Source of the DNA: Promicromonospora iranensis
GTDB taxonomy: Bacteria; Actinomycetota; Actinomycetes; Actinomycetales; Cellulomonadaceae
NCBI RefSeq assembly: GCF_028994805.1
Contig: NZ_JAJQQP010000008.1
Location: 42,524-106,523, forward strand
Length of the DNA stretch: 64,000 nucleotides
Direction of reading: 5' to 3'
Part shown: one piece after another, positions 14,941-26,202 of the stretch
Layout of the letters: each line of letters starts with the position of its first letter
Numbering within the stretch: position 1 is the first letter of the stretch
The notes under the pieces: generated by a model
Told to the model about the DNA's origin: nothing
Database searches by the model: none
What the model saw: only the letters and a program-made list of their open reading frames with translations
Made by a program: the position numbers and the translations under genes

Positions 14941-15756
14941 ATGCGCAACATCCCCGCCTCGATGGACCCGGACGTCGTCCGTGCCATCGACGCGCGCCTG
15001 GACGGTGTCGAGGAGGAGCAGGGCGTCAGCGTGGTGTGGGCCATCGAGAGCGGAAGCCGCGCATGGGGCTTCCCCTCTCCGGACTCGGACTACGACTGCC
15101 GCTTCCTGTACACGCGCCCGGTGGCGGACTACCTGGGACTCCGATCGCGGCGTGACGTGATCGAGACGCCGCTGGACAAGGTCTTCGACGTCAACGGCTG
15201 GGACGTGCGCAAGGCCTTCGGGCTGATGGTCAAGGGAAACGCGACGGTGGGGGAGTGGCTGCGCTCGCCGATCGTGTACCGCGGTGACGCGGTCCTTCGC
15301 GACGAGCTCGTGGCGCTTGCCCATGACGTGACCGACCGGCATGCGCTGCGGAAGCACTACGTGCACGTGGCCAGGAACAACCTGGCGCTGCTGGCCTCGA
15401 GCGGTGTGGCGAAGAAGTTCTTCTACGCCCTGCGTCCGGCGGCCACACTGCGCTGGATGCGCGTGCGAGCGGACTCGGCGCTGCCCCCGATGGACCTGCC
15501 GACTCTCGTGGCCGGTGCCGCCGTGCCCGACGACGTCCGGACCGCTGTCGACGAGCTGATCGACCGCAAGTCGCTGACACGGGAGCTGGGCGCCCTGATG
15601 GTGCCCGACGTCCTCCTGGACTTCGTCGAGACGGAGCTGCGGCACGCCGAGGCGGAGCCACCGCAGCCGAGGTCGCCAGGAGCGGACGACGCCCGCGCGC
15701 GAGCGTGGACGCTGGCCGAGGACGGGTTCCGACGGCTGGTCGGCGTGCCGTCCTGA
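14941..15756 (+). CDS. RlaP/YcgL-type nucleotidyltransferase
   Basis: A 271-aa protein of the pol-beta superfamily. The catalytic signature IESGSRAWGFPSPDSDYDCR (about residues 36-55) has the G-S and D-x-D metal-binding pattern and the GSRAWGF/SDYD variant typical of the RlaP (COG3541/YcgL) group, which is predicted to act in RNA repair with RNA ligases. No ligase gene is adjacent. Residues 165-240 are helical. A -10-like TACGTT lies 6 nt before the ATG, suggesting a leaderless transcript, but the TGTCRGTG box is absent. It follows the NADAR and GNAT genes. Confidence 0.85.
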   Translation: MRNIPASMDPDVVRAIDARLDGVEEEQGVSVVWAIESGSRAWGFPSPDSDYDCRFLYTRPVADYLGLRSRRDVIETPLDKVFDVNGWDVRKAFGLMVKGNATVGEWLRSPIVYRGDAVLRDELVALAHDVTDRHALRKHYVHVARNNLALLASSGVAKKFFYALRPAATLRWMRVRADSALPPMDLPTLVAGAAVPDDVRTAVDELIDRKSLTRELGALMVPDVLLDFVETELRHAEAEPPQPRSPGADDARARAWTLAEDGFRRLVGVPS

Positions 15757-15836
15757 CCGCATGGCGGTCTCCCGCTCCCTGCGTCGTGCCGGGTGCGGAA
15801 CAATGCCGCGTCGCCGAGCGAAAGGACATGCCCAGC

Positions 15837-17309
15837 ATGTCGCGGATCCTGCCCCGCTCCACCCCAGCGGCCGAGGGGGTCGACCCTGCCGCGGTGCGGC
15901 GCCTCGTCGACCGCCTCGACCGCCTCGAGGACGTGCACAGCGTGATGGTGGTGCGGCACGGGCGCGTGCTCGCCGAGGGCTGGTGGCACCCCCACACCGC
16001 CGAACGCCCGCACACCATGTTCTCGGTGAGCAAGAGCTTCACGTCGACGGCGGTCGGGACCGCGGTCCACGAGGGGCTGCTGACGCTGGACGACAGGGTG
16101 ATCGACCTCCTGCCGGACGATGCCCCCGCCGACCCCAGCGAGCTCCTCCGGGCGATGCGTGTGCGCGACCTGCTGACCATGACGACGGGCCACGACGCCT
16201 CCACCATGGAGGGCATCGACCGGACCATCTCCCTGCCGGGAGCCCGCTGGGCCCGTACGATCCTGGCGCAGCCGGTGGTGCACGAGCCGGGCACGCACTT
16301 CGTGTACAACACGGGTGCCACCTACCTGCTGTCGGCCATCCTGCACCGGCTCACGGGGGAGCGCCTGCTCGACTACCTGACGCCGCGTCTCCTGGCGCCG
16401 CTCGGCATCACGCACGCCGCATGGGAGCAGGACCCGGACGGTATCGACACCGGCGGGTTCGGGCTGTCGATCACCACCGAGGAGATGGCGGCGTTCGGCC
16501 AGCTCTACCTGCAGGGCGGCGTCTGGGAGGGCAAGCAGCTCGTCCCCGCGGAGTGGGTGTCGGCCGCGACGGCGCGGCAGGTGCCGAACGGTCCGCACGA
16601 CTGGCCCGAGTGGAGCCAGGGCTACGGCTACCAGTTCTGGCAGTGCCGGCACGGCGCCTACCGGGCCGACGGCGCGTTCGGGCAGTACGTCGTGGTCTGG
16701 CCGGAGAAGGACCTGGTGATCGTCATGACGTCGGGCCTCGCGGACCTGCAGTCGGTGCTCGACGTGGTCTGGGAGACGTTGCTGCCCGACTATGTCTGGG
16801 TCACGCCCACGGCCGCCGAGACGCGGGCGCTCGAGGACGCGGACGTCGCCGCCCCGCTGGAGCTTGCGCTGCGCACGCCCGTGGGGGCGGAGTCGTCCCC
16901 GGTGGAGGAGTCGCTCCTGGGCGTGACCTACGACCTCGAACCGAACCCGCGGGGCTTCACCGCTCTCACGCTGGGCCGCGACGCCGACGGTCGCACCGAG
17001 ATCGCCCTCACGGTCGACGGATCGGACCTCGTGGTGCGGTTCGGTCACGAGGAGTGGAGTCCGGGAACCTGTTCGCTCCAGGGCGCACCGGCCGACGTCG
17101 CGACCGCGGCGGCCTGGACCGACGAGCTCACGCTGCACGGCCGGATGGTGTTCGTCGGCACCCCGTTCGAGCTGCGCCTGGAGCTGCGGTTCGCCGGTGA
17201 GGACGTGGCCGTGCGGATCGACCAGAACGTGGCCTTCGGCGAGTGCGGCGTGCTGAACGTGCTCGGGAGGGCGCGTCGGGACCGACAGCAGGTTCATCCC
17301 ACGGGCTGA
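15837..17309 (+). CDS. Serine hydrolase of the beta-lactamase (class C-like) family
   Basis: A 490-aa protein. The active-site SxxK is S63-V-S-K66, the YxN motif is in HFVYNTG, and 'GYGYQFW...YRADGAFGQYVVV' supplies the third motif region (HGAYRADGAFGQ), as in beta-lactamase-like esterases and D-aminopeptidases. No signal peptide is visible, so it is likely cytoplasmic. The C-terminal ~130 residues form a beta-rich extra domain. ATG 15837 is preferred because AAAGGA is 10 nt upstream; ATG 15828 would leave no room for it. The substrate (ester or amide) is unknown. Confidence 0.85.
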   Translation: MSRILPRSTPAAEGVDPAAVRRLVDRLDRLEDVHSVMVVRHGRVLAEGWWHPHTAERPHTMFSVSKSFTSTAVGTAVHEGLLTLDDRVIDLLPDDAPADPSELLRAMRVRDLLTMTTGHDASTMEGIDRTISLPGARWARTILAQPVVHEPGTHFVYNTGATYLLSAILHRLTGERLLDYLTPRLLAPLGITHAAWEQDPDGIDTGGFGLSITTEEMAAFGQLYLQGGVWEGKQLVPAEWVSAATARQVPNGPHDWPEWSQGYGYQFWQCRHGAYRADGAFGQYVVVWPEKDLVIVMTSGLADLQSVLDVVWETLLPDYVWVTPTAAETRALEDADVAAPLELALRTPVGAESSPVEESLLGVTYDLEPNPRGFTALTLGRDADGRTEIALTVDGSDLVVRFGHEEWSPGTCSLQGAPADVATAAAWTDELTLHGRMVFVGTPFELRLELRFAGEDVAVRIDQNVAFGECGVLNVLGRARRDRQQVHPTG

Positions 17310-17344
17310 CGGCCCGGGGGCCCGAGCCACGCTAGTGTCCCGGC

Positions 17345-18265
17345 ATGACCCCAGACGGTGGTATCCGCGCGCAGGGCGTGCGGCGTTCTTTCGGCCCGGT
17401 GCACGCGGTGGCTGATGTCGACCTGGTCGCCGCACCTGGTCGGGTCACCGCGCTCATCGGCCCCAACGGGTCGGGCAAGACGACCCTTCTCCTCATGCTC
17501 GCCGGCCTCCTGGCGCCGGACGCGGGCAGCATCCGCATCGCCGGCGCGGACCCGGTCGCCGAGAGCTACGTGGCGCGTTCGCGGACCGGCTGGATGCCCG
17601 ACGTCTTCGGCACGTGGGACTCCCTCACGGCGCGCGAGGTGCTGACCACCGTCGCGGCGGCGTACCGGATCGACGCCGCCGCCGGCCGGGACCGCGCGAG
17701 CGAGCTGCTGGAGCTGGTGCACCTGTCGGAGCTGGCCGACCAGCCCGCGCACGTCCTGTCCCGCGGCCAGAAGCAGCGGCTCGGCCTGGCCCGTGCGCTG
17801 GTGCACGACCCCGACGTCCTGCTCCTCGACGAGCCCGCCTCGGGCCTGGACCCGCGCTCCCGTGTGGACCTGCGCGTGCTCCTCCGTCACCTCGCGGCCG
17901 AGGGCAAGACGATCCTGGTCTCCTCGCACGTGCTCACCGAGCTCGACGAGATGGCCGACGACGCGGTGTTCATCTCGGGCGGCCGCACCGTCGACACCCG
18001 GTCCGTCGCCGACGGCGACCGCCCGCGGACGTGGCGCCTGACCGGCCTGGACCCCGCGGCGCTCGCGGCCTGGCTGGACGAGAACGGTCCCGCCTACCAC
18101 CAGGAGGCCGACGGGACCGGGCTGCTCGTCGAGCTGTCGGGGGACGCGGCGGCCGCGGCGCTGCTGCGGTCGGCGGTCGAGGGCGGCGTCGCCGTCTCGA
18201 GCCTGGCCCCCGCGGGTGGCGTGCTGGAACAGGCCTACCTGGCACTCGAGGAGGAGCGACGATGA
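17345..18265 (+). CDS. ABC exporter ATP-binding protein
   Basis: A 306-aa ATPase with Walker A GPNGSGKTT (39-47), signature LSRGQKQRLG, Walker B VLLLDEPASGLD and H-loop VSSHVLTE, followed by a ~90-residue C-terminal domain. This is the type that pairs with ABC-2 permeases. A -10 TAGTGT lies 6 nt before the ATG, so the mRNA is probably leaderless. The stop overlaps the downstream permease start (ATGA). The exported substrate is unknown. Confidence 0.92.
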   Translation: MTPDGGIRAQGVRRSFGPVHAVADVDLVAAPGRVTALIGPNGSGKTTLLLMLAGLLAPDAGSIRIAGADPVAESYVARSRTGWMPDVFGTWDSLTAREVLTTVAAAYRIDAAAGRDRASELLELVHLSELADQPAHVLSRGQKQRLGLARALVHDPDVLLLDEPASGLDPRSRVDLRVLLRHLAAEGKTILVSSHVLTELDEMADDAVFISGGRTVDTRSVADGDRPRTWRLTGLDPAALAAWLDENGPAYHQEADGTGLLVELSGDAAAAALLRSAVEGGVAVSSLAPAGGVLEQAYLALEEERR

Positions 18266-19422
18266 GCGTTGACGTGGAGGTCGTCGGGTCCGCACCGGCC
18301 GACGGCGGAGCAGCCCGCGGTCGCGGCACCTGGTCCCTGTCCTGGCACGGTCTGCGCACCGTGACCGTGCTGGAGCTGCGCCAGCGGGTGCGCTCGACAC
18401 GATGGAAGACCGCACTGATCGTCTGGTTCGCGGTGGTCGGCCTGATCACCCTGCTGACCACTGGCGCGTTCCAGATGCTCTCGGACGACTCCGGCCTGGG
18501 CGGCGGCGAATCGTTCGGCGGGACGGTCTACAGCATCGTCGTCGGGTTCGTGCTGTTCCTGGGGCTGCTGGTGGCGCCGACCCTGTCGTCGGGGGCGATC
18601 AACGGCGACCGGAACGCCGGCACGCTCGCGACGTTGCAGGTCACCCTGCTCTCGCCGGCCGAGATCGTGCTGGGCAAGCTCGCCGCGTCCTGGATCGCGG
18701 CGCTCGCGTTCCTCGTGGCGAGCATCCCGTTCCTCGTGTGGGCGCTGGTCGGGGGCGGGGTGCACTGGCTCGCGCTGCTGACCACGGTGCTCATGCTGGC
18801 GCTGGTGCTCGGCGTCGTCTGTGCCATCGGGCTGGGCTTCTCGGCCCTGGTGAGCAAGACGTCGGGGTCGGCGGTGCTGACCTACCTGACCATCGGGGCC
18901 GTCACGGTGGCGCTGCCGATCCTGTTCGGCCTGCTCGTGCCCGTCACCAGCACCACGGAGAAGGTCGAGGTGTGGGACGTCGAGACCGGGTACACCTGGG
19001 AGGAGACCACCGCACCCGAGTGCGAGTGGCGCACGCACGAGCTGCCCGTGTGGCACAGCGAGCGCACCTGGTGGCTGCTGGCCCCGAACCCGTTCGTCGT
19101 GGTCGCTGACGCACAGCCTCTCAACGGCAACGTCGAGGCCCTGGCCAACGACGGCAACATGCTCGCGATGCTGCAGTACGGCGTCCGGTACGCGCGGACC
19201 GGCGACACAGGACCGCAGGACTGGTGCAGCGACTACGTGTACGAGAACGGCCGGGAGGTCCAGCCCGACTCCCCGGTGGAACCGGTCCAGGTCACCGACC
19301 AGCTCGTCTGGCCGTGGGGCCTCGGTTTCGACCTGCTGCTCGGCGCGGCGGGCGTGTTCGTGGCGGTGAACCGCCTGCGGATCCCGACGGCCGAGCTGCC
19401 GCAGGGCACCAGGGTCGCCTGA
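18262..19422 (+). CDS. ABC-2 exporter permease
   Basis: A 386-aa membrane protein with about six transmembrane segments. The first is around residues 48-68 (ALIVWFAVVGLITLLTTG) and the run from 95 to 225 contains four more; a large hydrophilic loop (about 230-345, with EECEW-type cysteines and tryptophans) faces one side before the last helix. The ATG at 18262 lies within the ATPase stop. The 'LSPAEIVLGKLAASW' segment is characteristic of ABC-2 permeases. It ends 3 bp from the convergent DUF5063 gene. Confidence 0.85.
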   Translation: MSVDVEVVGSAPADGGAARGRGTWSLSWHGLRTVTVLELRQRVRSTRWKTALIVWFAVVGLITLLTTGAFQMLSDDSGLGGGESFGGTVYSIVVGFVLFLGLLVAPTLSSGAINGDRNAGTLATLQVTLLSPAEIVLGKLAASWIAALAFLVASIPFLVWALVGGGVHWLALLTTVLMLALVLGVVCAIGLGFSALVSKTSGSAVLTYLTIGAVTVALPILFGLLVPVTSTTEKVEVWDVETGYTWEETTAPECEWRTHELPVWHSERTWWLLAPNPFVVVADAQPLNGNVEALANDGNMLAMLQYGVRYARTGDTGPQDWCSDYVYENGREVQPDSPVEPVQVTDQLVWPWGLGFDLLLGAAGVFVAVNRLRIPTAELPQGTRVA

Positions 19423-19424
19423 GC

Positions 19425-19994
19425 TCAGGAGTGGAGGGCGTCGTACTCCGCCTCGGCGGCTACGTCGTCCTCCACGTCGAGGCGTACGTGCGCCAGCAGG
19501 CCCTGCAGCACTCGCAGGGCGGACGCCGCGCGCTCGCCCCACAGCGAGAAGTAGGAGAACTGCCACCACCACAGCGCCTCGAGCTCGTGGCCGCTGTCGA
19601 AGTGCTGCAGGCCCTTGGCCAGCGCCTCGGCGACGCACGCGAGGTCGCCGGACAGCGACGCGGAACCGGTCTCCTCGCCCAGCACCGGGTCCACGACCTC
19701 GGTGTAGTCGTCGAACCCGTCGAACATCTTGGACAGCGCCTCACGGAGCGGGTCGAGGTCGGTGTCAGGGCCGGCGTCCGGCTCGTACCGCTCCTTGGGC
19801 ACCACGTCCACGATCGCCGCGAGCCGGGCACCGGCCGCGAGCAGATCGGACGTCGCGAGAGTGAGTAGCGAGAGCTCCGCCCCCGGCATGCCTCCGGACG
19901 CGACCTGGGTCACCGTCGACAGGAACGTCCGTGCCTGTGCGGACACCTGGTCTGCGACCTCGCGGAGGTCCGACCCAGGGGTTATCTCACTCAT
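19425..19994 (-). CDS. DUF5063 protein, recR partner gene
   Basis: A 189-aa acidic, Ala/Leu/Trp-rich protein matching DUF5063 (SDLREVADQVSAQARTFLS at the N-terminus, ALWWWQFSYFSLWGERAASA near the C-terminus). Its function is unknown. In actinobacteria this family is very often directly downstream of recR, as here (11-bp gap), and upstream of lysC. It is probably transcribed from the recR promoter, so it may be induced with recR by DNA damage. Confidence 0.85.
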   Translation of the reverse strand: MSEITPGSDLREVADQVSAQARTFLSTVTQVASGGMPGAELSLLTLATSDLLAAGARLAAIVDVVPKERYEPDAGPDTDLDPLREALSKMFDGFDDYTEVVDPVLGEETGSASLSGDLACVAEALAKGLQHFDSGHELEALWWWQFSYFSLWGERAASALRVLQGLLAHVRLDVEDDVAAEAEYDALHS

Positions 19995-20005
19995 CGTGAT
20001 CCCAC

Positions 20006-20611
20006 CTACTTGTCGTTGCCGATGACACGGCGGCCTTCGAACGCGCGACCGAGCGTCACCTCGTCCGCGTACTCCAAGTCTCCACCCACGGGGAGACCCG
20101 AGGCCAGCCGCGAGACAGTGATACCCATGTGGGCCATCAGTCGGGAAAGATAGGTCGCCGTGGCCTCACCCTCGACGTTCGGGTCGGTGGCGAGGATGAC
20201 CTCCTGCACCGTCCCGTCCGCGAGCCGGGCCAGGAGCTCGCTGATGCGCAGGTCGTCCGGACCGACGTTCTCGATCGGGTTGATGGCACCGCCGAGCACG
20301 TGATAGCGACCACGGAACTCGCGCGTGCGCTCGATGGCGACCACGTCCTTGGGCTCCTCGACGACGCAGATCACGTCGTCGCTGCGCCGCGGGTCGAGGC
20401 AGACACGGCAGCGCTCGGCCTCGGCCACGTTGCCGCACAGCTCGCAGAACTGGACGCGGAGCTTCACCTCGGTGAGTGCGTCGACCAGCCGCTTGACCTC
20501 CTGGTTGTCGGTCGCGAGCAGGTGGAACGCGATGCGTTGCGCGCTCTTGGGCCCGACGCCGGGAAGCCGGCCGAGCTCGTCGATCAGGTCTTGGACCGCG
20601 CCTTCGTACAC
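20006..20611 (-). CDS. recR: Recombination mediator protein RecR
   Basis: A 201-aa protein of standard RecR length. The N-terminal helix-hairpin-helix ([20 protein letters not shown]) binds DNA, residues about 57-72 form the four-cysteine zinc finger (CELC...CRVC) and the rest is a Toprim domain ([33 protein letters not shown]). With RecO it loads RecA at single-strand gaps. The GTG start at 20611 is 8 nt from a -10 of a damage-type promoter, giving a near-leaderless transcript. The dnaX-ybaB-recR order common in bacteria is absent: dnaX is 8 kb away and no ybaB is present between them. Confidence 0.97.
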   Translation of the reverse strand: MYEGAVQDLIDELGRLPGVGPKSAQRIAFHLLATDNQEVKRLVDALTEVKLRVQFCELCGNVAEAERCRVCLDPRRSDDVICVVEEPKDVVAIERTREFRGRYHVLGGAINPIENVGPDDLRISELLARLADGTVQEVILATDPNVEGEATATYLSRLMAHMGITVSRLASGLPVGGDLEYADEVTLGRAFEGRRVIGNDK

Positions 20612-20619
20612 AAGAGGTC

Positions 20620-20641
20620 AGCCTACGGGTCGCCACCCACA
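20620..20641 (-). promoter_or_regulatory. PafBC-type promoter of recR
   Basis: On the minus strand, TGTGGGTG (20641-20634), 8 nt, TAGGCT (20625-20620), then 8 nt to the GTG. The upstream box differs from TGTCRGTG at one position; the -10 matches TAnnnT. It faces the divergent leaderless promoter of the DUF2071 gene. Confidence 0.6.
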
Positions 20642-20672
20642 TCCGGACTGCCGGGACTGGTACGTTCCCCGC

Positions 20673-21416
20673 GTGACAGGACCCGAGGTGCGTACCGGGA
20701 AGTTCCTCACCGCGCAGTGGCGGCGGCTGGTGATGCTCAGCTACGAGACCGATCCCGCGGTCCTGCGGCCGCTCGTGCCGCACGGTGTCGAGCTCGACAC
20801 GTGGGACGGCAGGCACTTCGTGAGCGCCGTCGGGTTCCAGTTCCTCGACACCCGCCTGCTCGGCGTGCCGGTCCCCTTCCACCGGCACTTCGACGAGATC
20901 AACCTGCGGTTCTACGTCCGCCGCCGCGCGGACGACGGATGGCGGCGCGGTGTCGTCTTCGTCAAGGAGATCGTGCCCCGCCCCGCGCTGGCCGCTGTCG
21001 CGCGCGCCGTCTACGGCGAGAAGTACGTGGCCCGGCCGATGCGGCACCGGATCGACCTGCACGACGGCGAGGTCGCGTCCGGCGGCCTGGTCGAGTACTC
21101 CTGGCGTGACGCCGGGGCCTGGCACCACGTCCGCGCCACCACCGAGGGCGCCGCGCGCCAGCCCGTCGAGGGGTCCCAGGAGGAGTTCATCACCGAGCAC
21201 TACTGGGGCTACGCCGCACAGCGCGGCGGCGGTTCCGTCGAGTACCGGGTCGAGCACCCGAGCTGGAGCGTCTGGCAGGCCCGCGAGCCGTCGTTCGAGT
21301 GCGACGTCGAGCAGGTCTACGGCCGTCGGTTCGTCGAGAGCCTCGCCGCCGAACCGACGTCGGCGTTCATCGCCGACGGCTCCCTGGTCACCGTCCGCCG
21401 CGGCAGCGCCTTCTAG
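20673..21416 (+). CDS. DUF2071 (YqjF-like) protein
   Basis: A 247-aa cytoplasmic protein. FLTAQWRRLVMLSYETDPAV and 'LVPHGVELDTWDGRHFVSAVGFQFLDTR' are diagnostic of DUF2071/YqjF; the fold is related to acetoacetate-decarboxylase-like proteins, but the function is unknown. The GTG at 20673 is set by the family start and by a -10 TACGTT 6 nt upstream (leaderless). It is divergent from recR and followed 14 bp later by a TauE-type exporter gene, possibly co-transcribed. Confidence 0.82.
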   Translation: MTGPEVRTGKFLTAQWRRLVMLSYETDPAVLRPLVPHGVELDTWDGRHFVSAVGFQFLDTRLLGVPVPFHRHFDEINLRFYVRRRADDGWRRGVVFVKEIVPRPALAAVARAVYGEKYVARPMRHRIDLHDGEVASGGLVEYSWRDAGAWHHVRATTEGAARQPVEGSQEEFITEHYWGYAAQRGGGSVEYRVEHPSWSVWQAREPSFECDVEQVYGRRFVESLAAEPTSAFIADGSLVTVRRGSAF

Positions 21417-21429
21417 GCACAATGCACCC

Positions 21430-22200
21430 GTGCCCGAACTCGATCTCCTCACCATCGTCCTCCTCCTGCTCGCCGGCCTCGCCGCCGGCTGGGTCGATGC
21501 CGTGGTGGGCGGCGGCGGGCTGATCCAGCTGCCCGCGCTCCTGCTCGTCCCGGGCATCAGCCCCGTGCAGGCCCTGGCGACCAACAAGCTCGGCAGCATC
21601 ATGGGCACCTCCACCAGCGCCATCACGTACTACCGGCGGGTCCAGCCCGACCTGCGCACCGCCGGGCCGATGGCGCTCGCCGCCCTGGCCGGAGCGTTCG
21701 GCGGCGCCATCGGCGCCGCACACATGCCGGAGCAGCTCTTCAAGCCGATGATCCTCGTCGTGCTCGTCGGCGTCCTGGCCTGGACGCTGCTCAAGCCGAA
21801 CGTCGGCCAGCACGACAACCTGCGGTGGGTCGGTAACGGGCACAAACGGATCGCCGCCGTGATCGGCCTGCTGATCGGTGCCTACGACGGGCTGCTCGGC
21901 CCGGGCACCGGCACGTTCCTGGTCATCAGCCTCGTGAGCGCCCTCGGGTACTCGTTCCTCCCGGCGTCGGCCATCGCGAAGATCGTGAACTTCGCGACCA
22001 ACGCGGGCGCCCTGATCTTCTTCGTGCCGAGCGGAGCCGTCATCTGGAGCCTCGGCCTCGGTCTGGGCGTGGCGAACCTCGTCGGCGCCTACATCGGGGC
22101 CAGGATGGCGGTGGCCAAGGGCTCGAAGTTCGTCCGTGTGGTGTTCGTCATAGTGGTCGGTGCGCTGATCGCCCGCCTGGCCTGGGACGTCTTCGCCTGA
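21430..22200 (+). CDS. TSUP/TauE-SafE family membrane exporter
   Basis: A 256-aa protein with about eight hydrophobic helices and two internal repeats. The conserved GWVDAVVGGGGLIQLPALL and 'ALATNKLGSIMGTSTSA' in the first half and DGLLGPGTGTFLVISLV in the second are TSUP hallmarks. Members export sulfite, sulfoacetate or related anions; the substrate here is not decided. The GTG at 21430 begins the first helix properly; the longer open frame upstream lies inside the DUF2071 gene. Confidence 0.9.
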   Translation: MPELDLLTIVLLLLAGLAAGWVDAVVGGGGLIQLPALLLVPGISPVQALATNKLGSIMGTSTSAITYYRRVQPDLRTAGPMALAALAGAFGGAIGAAHMPEQLFKPMILVVLVGVLAWTLLKPNVGQHDNLRWVGNGHKRIAAVIGLLIGAYDGLLGPGTGTFLVISLVSALGYSFLPASAIAKIVNFATNAGALIFFVPSGAVIWSLGLGLGVANLVGAYIGARMAVAKGSKFVRVVFVIVVGALIARLAWDVFA

Positions 22201-22334
22201 CGACCCGCCCGCCCCGGGCTCATGACGTGGGACGGACTACCCCTGGGATCACCAAGCGTCTACCATCGACCCGCAAACCCAACCACCCGGCGGACCGTTG
22301 AGACAGACGGCGGCCGGCAACGGAAGGCAGGCGC

Positions 22335-24729
<2,395 letters not shown>

Positions 24730-24752
24730 GCCTCCGCCGGACGGACGCTCCA

Positions 24753-24790
24753 GGGGGGCGGGACAGACCTGGTCTGTTCCGCCCCCCTTT
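24753..24790 (+). terminator. Rho-independent terminator of lysC-asd
   Basis: GGGGGGCGGGACAGA pairs with TCTGTTCCGCCCCCC (one G-U pair) around a short loop, followed by TTT. This is the clearest intrinsic terminator in the window. Confidence 0.9.
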
Positions 24791-24829
24791 GCCGTGCCCG
24801 GACGCACTTGCGCTCAAGGCAGCAACCGT

Positions 24830-24853
24830 GGTTCATTAGTCAAGTAATGAACC
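24830..24853. promoter_or_regulatory. Operator of the GntR/ABC operon
   Basis: GGTTCATTA and TAATGAACC are perfect 9-bp inverted arms around GTCAAG. The site is AT-rich and 19 bp upstream of the GntR start. YtrA-type regulators bind such palindromes to repress their own operon. Confidence 0.8.
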
Positions 24854-24871
24854 AACGGAGGGGGTGAGCCG

Positions 24872-25255
24872 GTGTTCGACGGACCCGAGCCGATCTACGT
24901 CCAGATCGCGCAGATGATCCGCGCGCAGGTACTCGCCGGTGAGCTGAAGGAGGAGGAACAGGTCATGTCCACCACGCAGTTCGCGACGACGTTCCGCATC
25001 AACCCGGCCACCGCCCAGAAGGCGTTCGCCGGTCTGGTCGAGGAGGGCGTGCTCTACAAGCGTCGCGGTCTCGGGATGTTCGTCGCGCCGAAGGCCAGGG
25101 AGCGCCTGCTCGACGACCACCGCAACCGCTACTTCGAGGAGGTCCTGGCGCCGGCGCTGCAGGAGGCCGACGTCCTCGGTATCTCGACGGACGAGGTCGT
25201 CGCGTACGTCCTCGGCGCCGTCGGCCGCCGGAAGCACACCACGGAGGAGTCATGA
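24872..25255 (+). CDS. GntR-family regulator, YtrA type
   Basis: A 127-aa regulator with the GntR winged helix (EPIYVQIAQMIRAQVLAGEL, then TTQFATTFRINPATAQKAFA) and only a short ~50-residue helical tail, as in the YtrA subfamily, which lacks a large ligand domain and usually controls an adjacent ABC transporter operon. The GTG at 24872 follows GGAGGGGGTGAGCCG. The gene overlaps the first ABC ATPase by 4 nt and lies just downstream of a 24-bp palindrome, so it is the autorepressor of the six-gene operon. Confidence 0.92.
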   Translation: MFDGPEPIYVQIAQMIRAQVLAGELKEEEQVMSTTQFATTFRINPATAQKAFAGLVEEGVLYKRRGLGMFVAPKARERLLDDHRNRYFEEVLAPALQEADVLGISTDEVVAYVLGAVGRRKHTTEES

Positions 25256-26202
25256 CGATCACCGCACCTTTCGGCGCCCGGCTGGACGACGTCGTCGTCC
25301 GGTTCGACCGCGGACGCAGGCTGCTGCCCGACGGCACCCTGGTCAAGGACGAGGCCGGTACCGGCCTCGACGGCGCCACGCTGACGATCCGGCCGGGGAC
25401 CATCACCGGGGTGCTCGGCCGCAACGGCGCGGGCAAGACGACGATGCTCTCGCTGCTGGCGGCGTTCAGCCGGCCCACGAGCGGCACGGTCGTCGTCGGG
25501 CCAGAGGGCGAGCAGGAGGACCCGTGGGAGAACCCCTGGATCACCTCGGGCACGCAGCTTGTCCGGGAGAGCGGCGACCTGCTGAACGACGAGAAGGTCG
25601 CCACCTCCCTCAAGTACTACGCCGACATGCGTTCGTCCTGGAGCGCGGAGACGGCCGAGCGGCTCCTGGACCTGTTCGAGGTCGACGCCCGCAAGAAGCC
25701 GACAGCCCTGTCGCGCGGCAAGCGGTCGGCGGTCGGGGCCACCATCGGCCTGGCCACGCGTGCGCCGCTGACCATCTTCGACGAGGTGTACCTCGGGATG
25801 GACGCGCCCACGCGGTACGCGTTCTACGACGAGCTCCTCGCCGACTACGCCGAGCACCCGCGCACGATCCTGCTGTCCAGCCACCTGGTCGAGGAGGTCG
25901 AGCGGCTGTTCGAGGACGTCGTCGTCATCGACCGCGGGCGGGTGCTGCTGGCCGAGCCCGCCGACGAGATGCGGTCGCGCGGGTTCAGCCTCACGGGCAC
26001 AAAGGACGCCGTCGAACGGGTCGCGGGCGGACGCCGGGCGCTGCACCGCCAGCAGCTCGGGGCGACAGTCCAGGTCACGCTCGAGGGCGCGCTCGACGAC
26101 GCCGAGCTGGCCGAGGCCCGGGAGGCCGGCGTCGAGGTCGGCGCCGTCCCGGTGCAGGACCTGTTCGTCCGTCTCACCGACCCGAGAAGCGTGTCGTCAT
26201 GA
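25252..26202 (+). CDS. ABC ATPase of the YtrA-type operon
   Basis: A 316-aa ATPase with Walker A GRNGAGKTT, signature LSRGKRSAVG (Lys-Arg where Gly-Gln is usual), Walker B LTIFDEVYLGMD and H-loop LLSSHLVEE. The divergent signature and 'FDEVYLGMD' resemble the ATPases of GntR-YtrA-linked transporters implicated in cell-envelope antibiotic response. It overlaps the regulator and the next membrane gene by ATGA. The C-terminal ~80 residues have no assigned role. Confidence 0.88.
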   Translation: MTITAPFGARLDDVVVRFDRGRRLLPDGTLVKDEAGTGLDGATLTIRPGTITGVLGRNGAGKTTMLSLLAAFSRPTSGTVVVGPEGEQEDPWENPWITSGTQLVRESGDLLNDEKVATSLKYYADMRSSWSAETAERLLDLFEVDARKKPTALSRGKRSAVGATIGLATRAPLTIFDEVYLGMDAPTRYAFYDELLADYAEHPRTILLSSHLVEEVERLFEDVVVIDRGRVLLAEPADEMRSRGFSLTGTKDAVERVAGGRRALHRQQLGATVQVTLEGALDDAELAEAREAGVEVGAVPVQDLFVRLTDPRSVSS

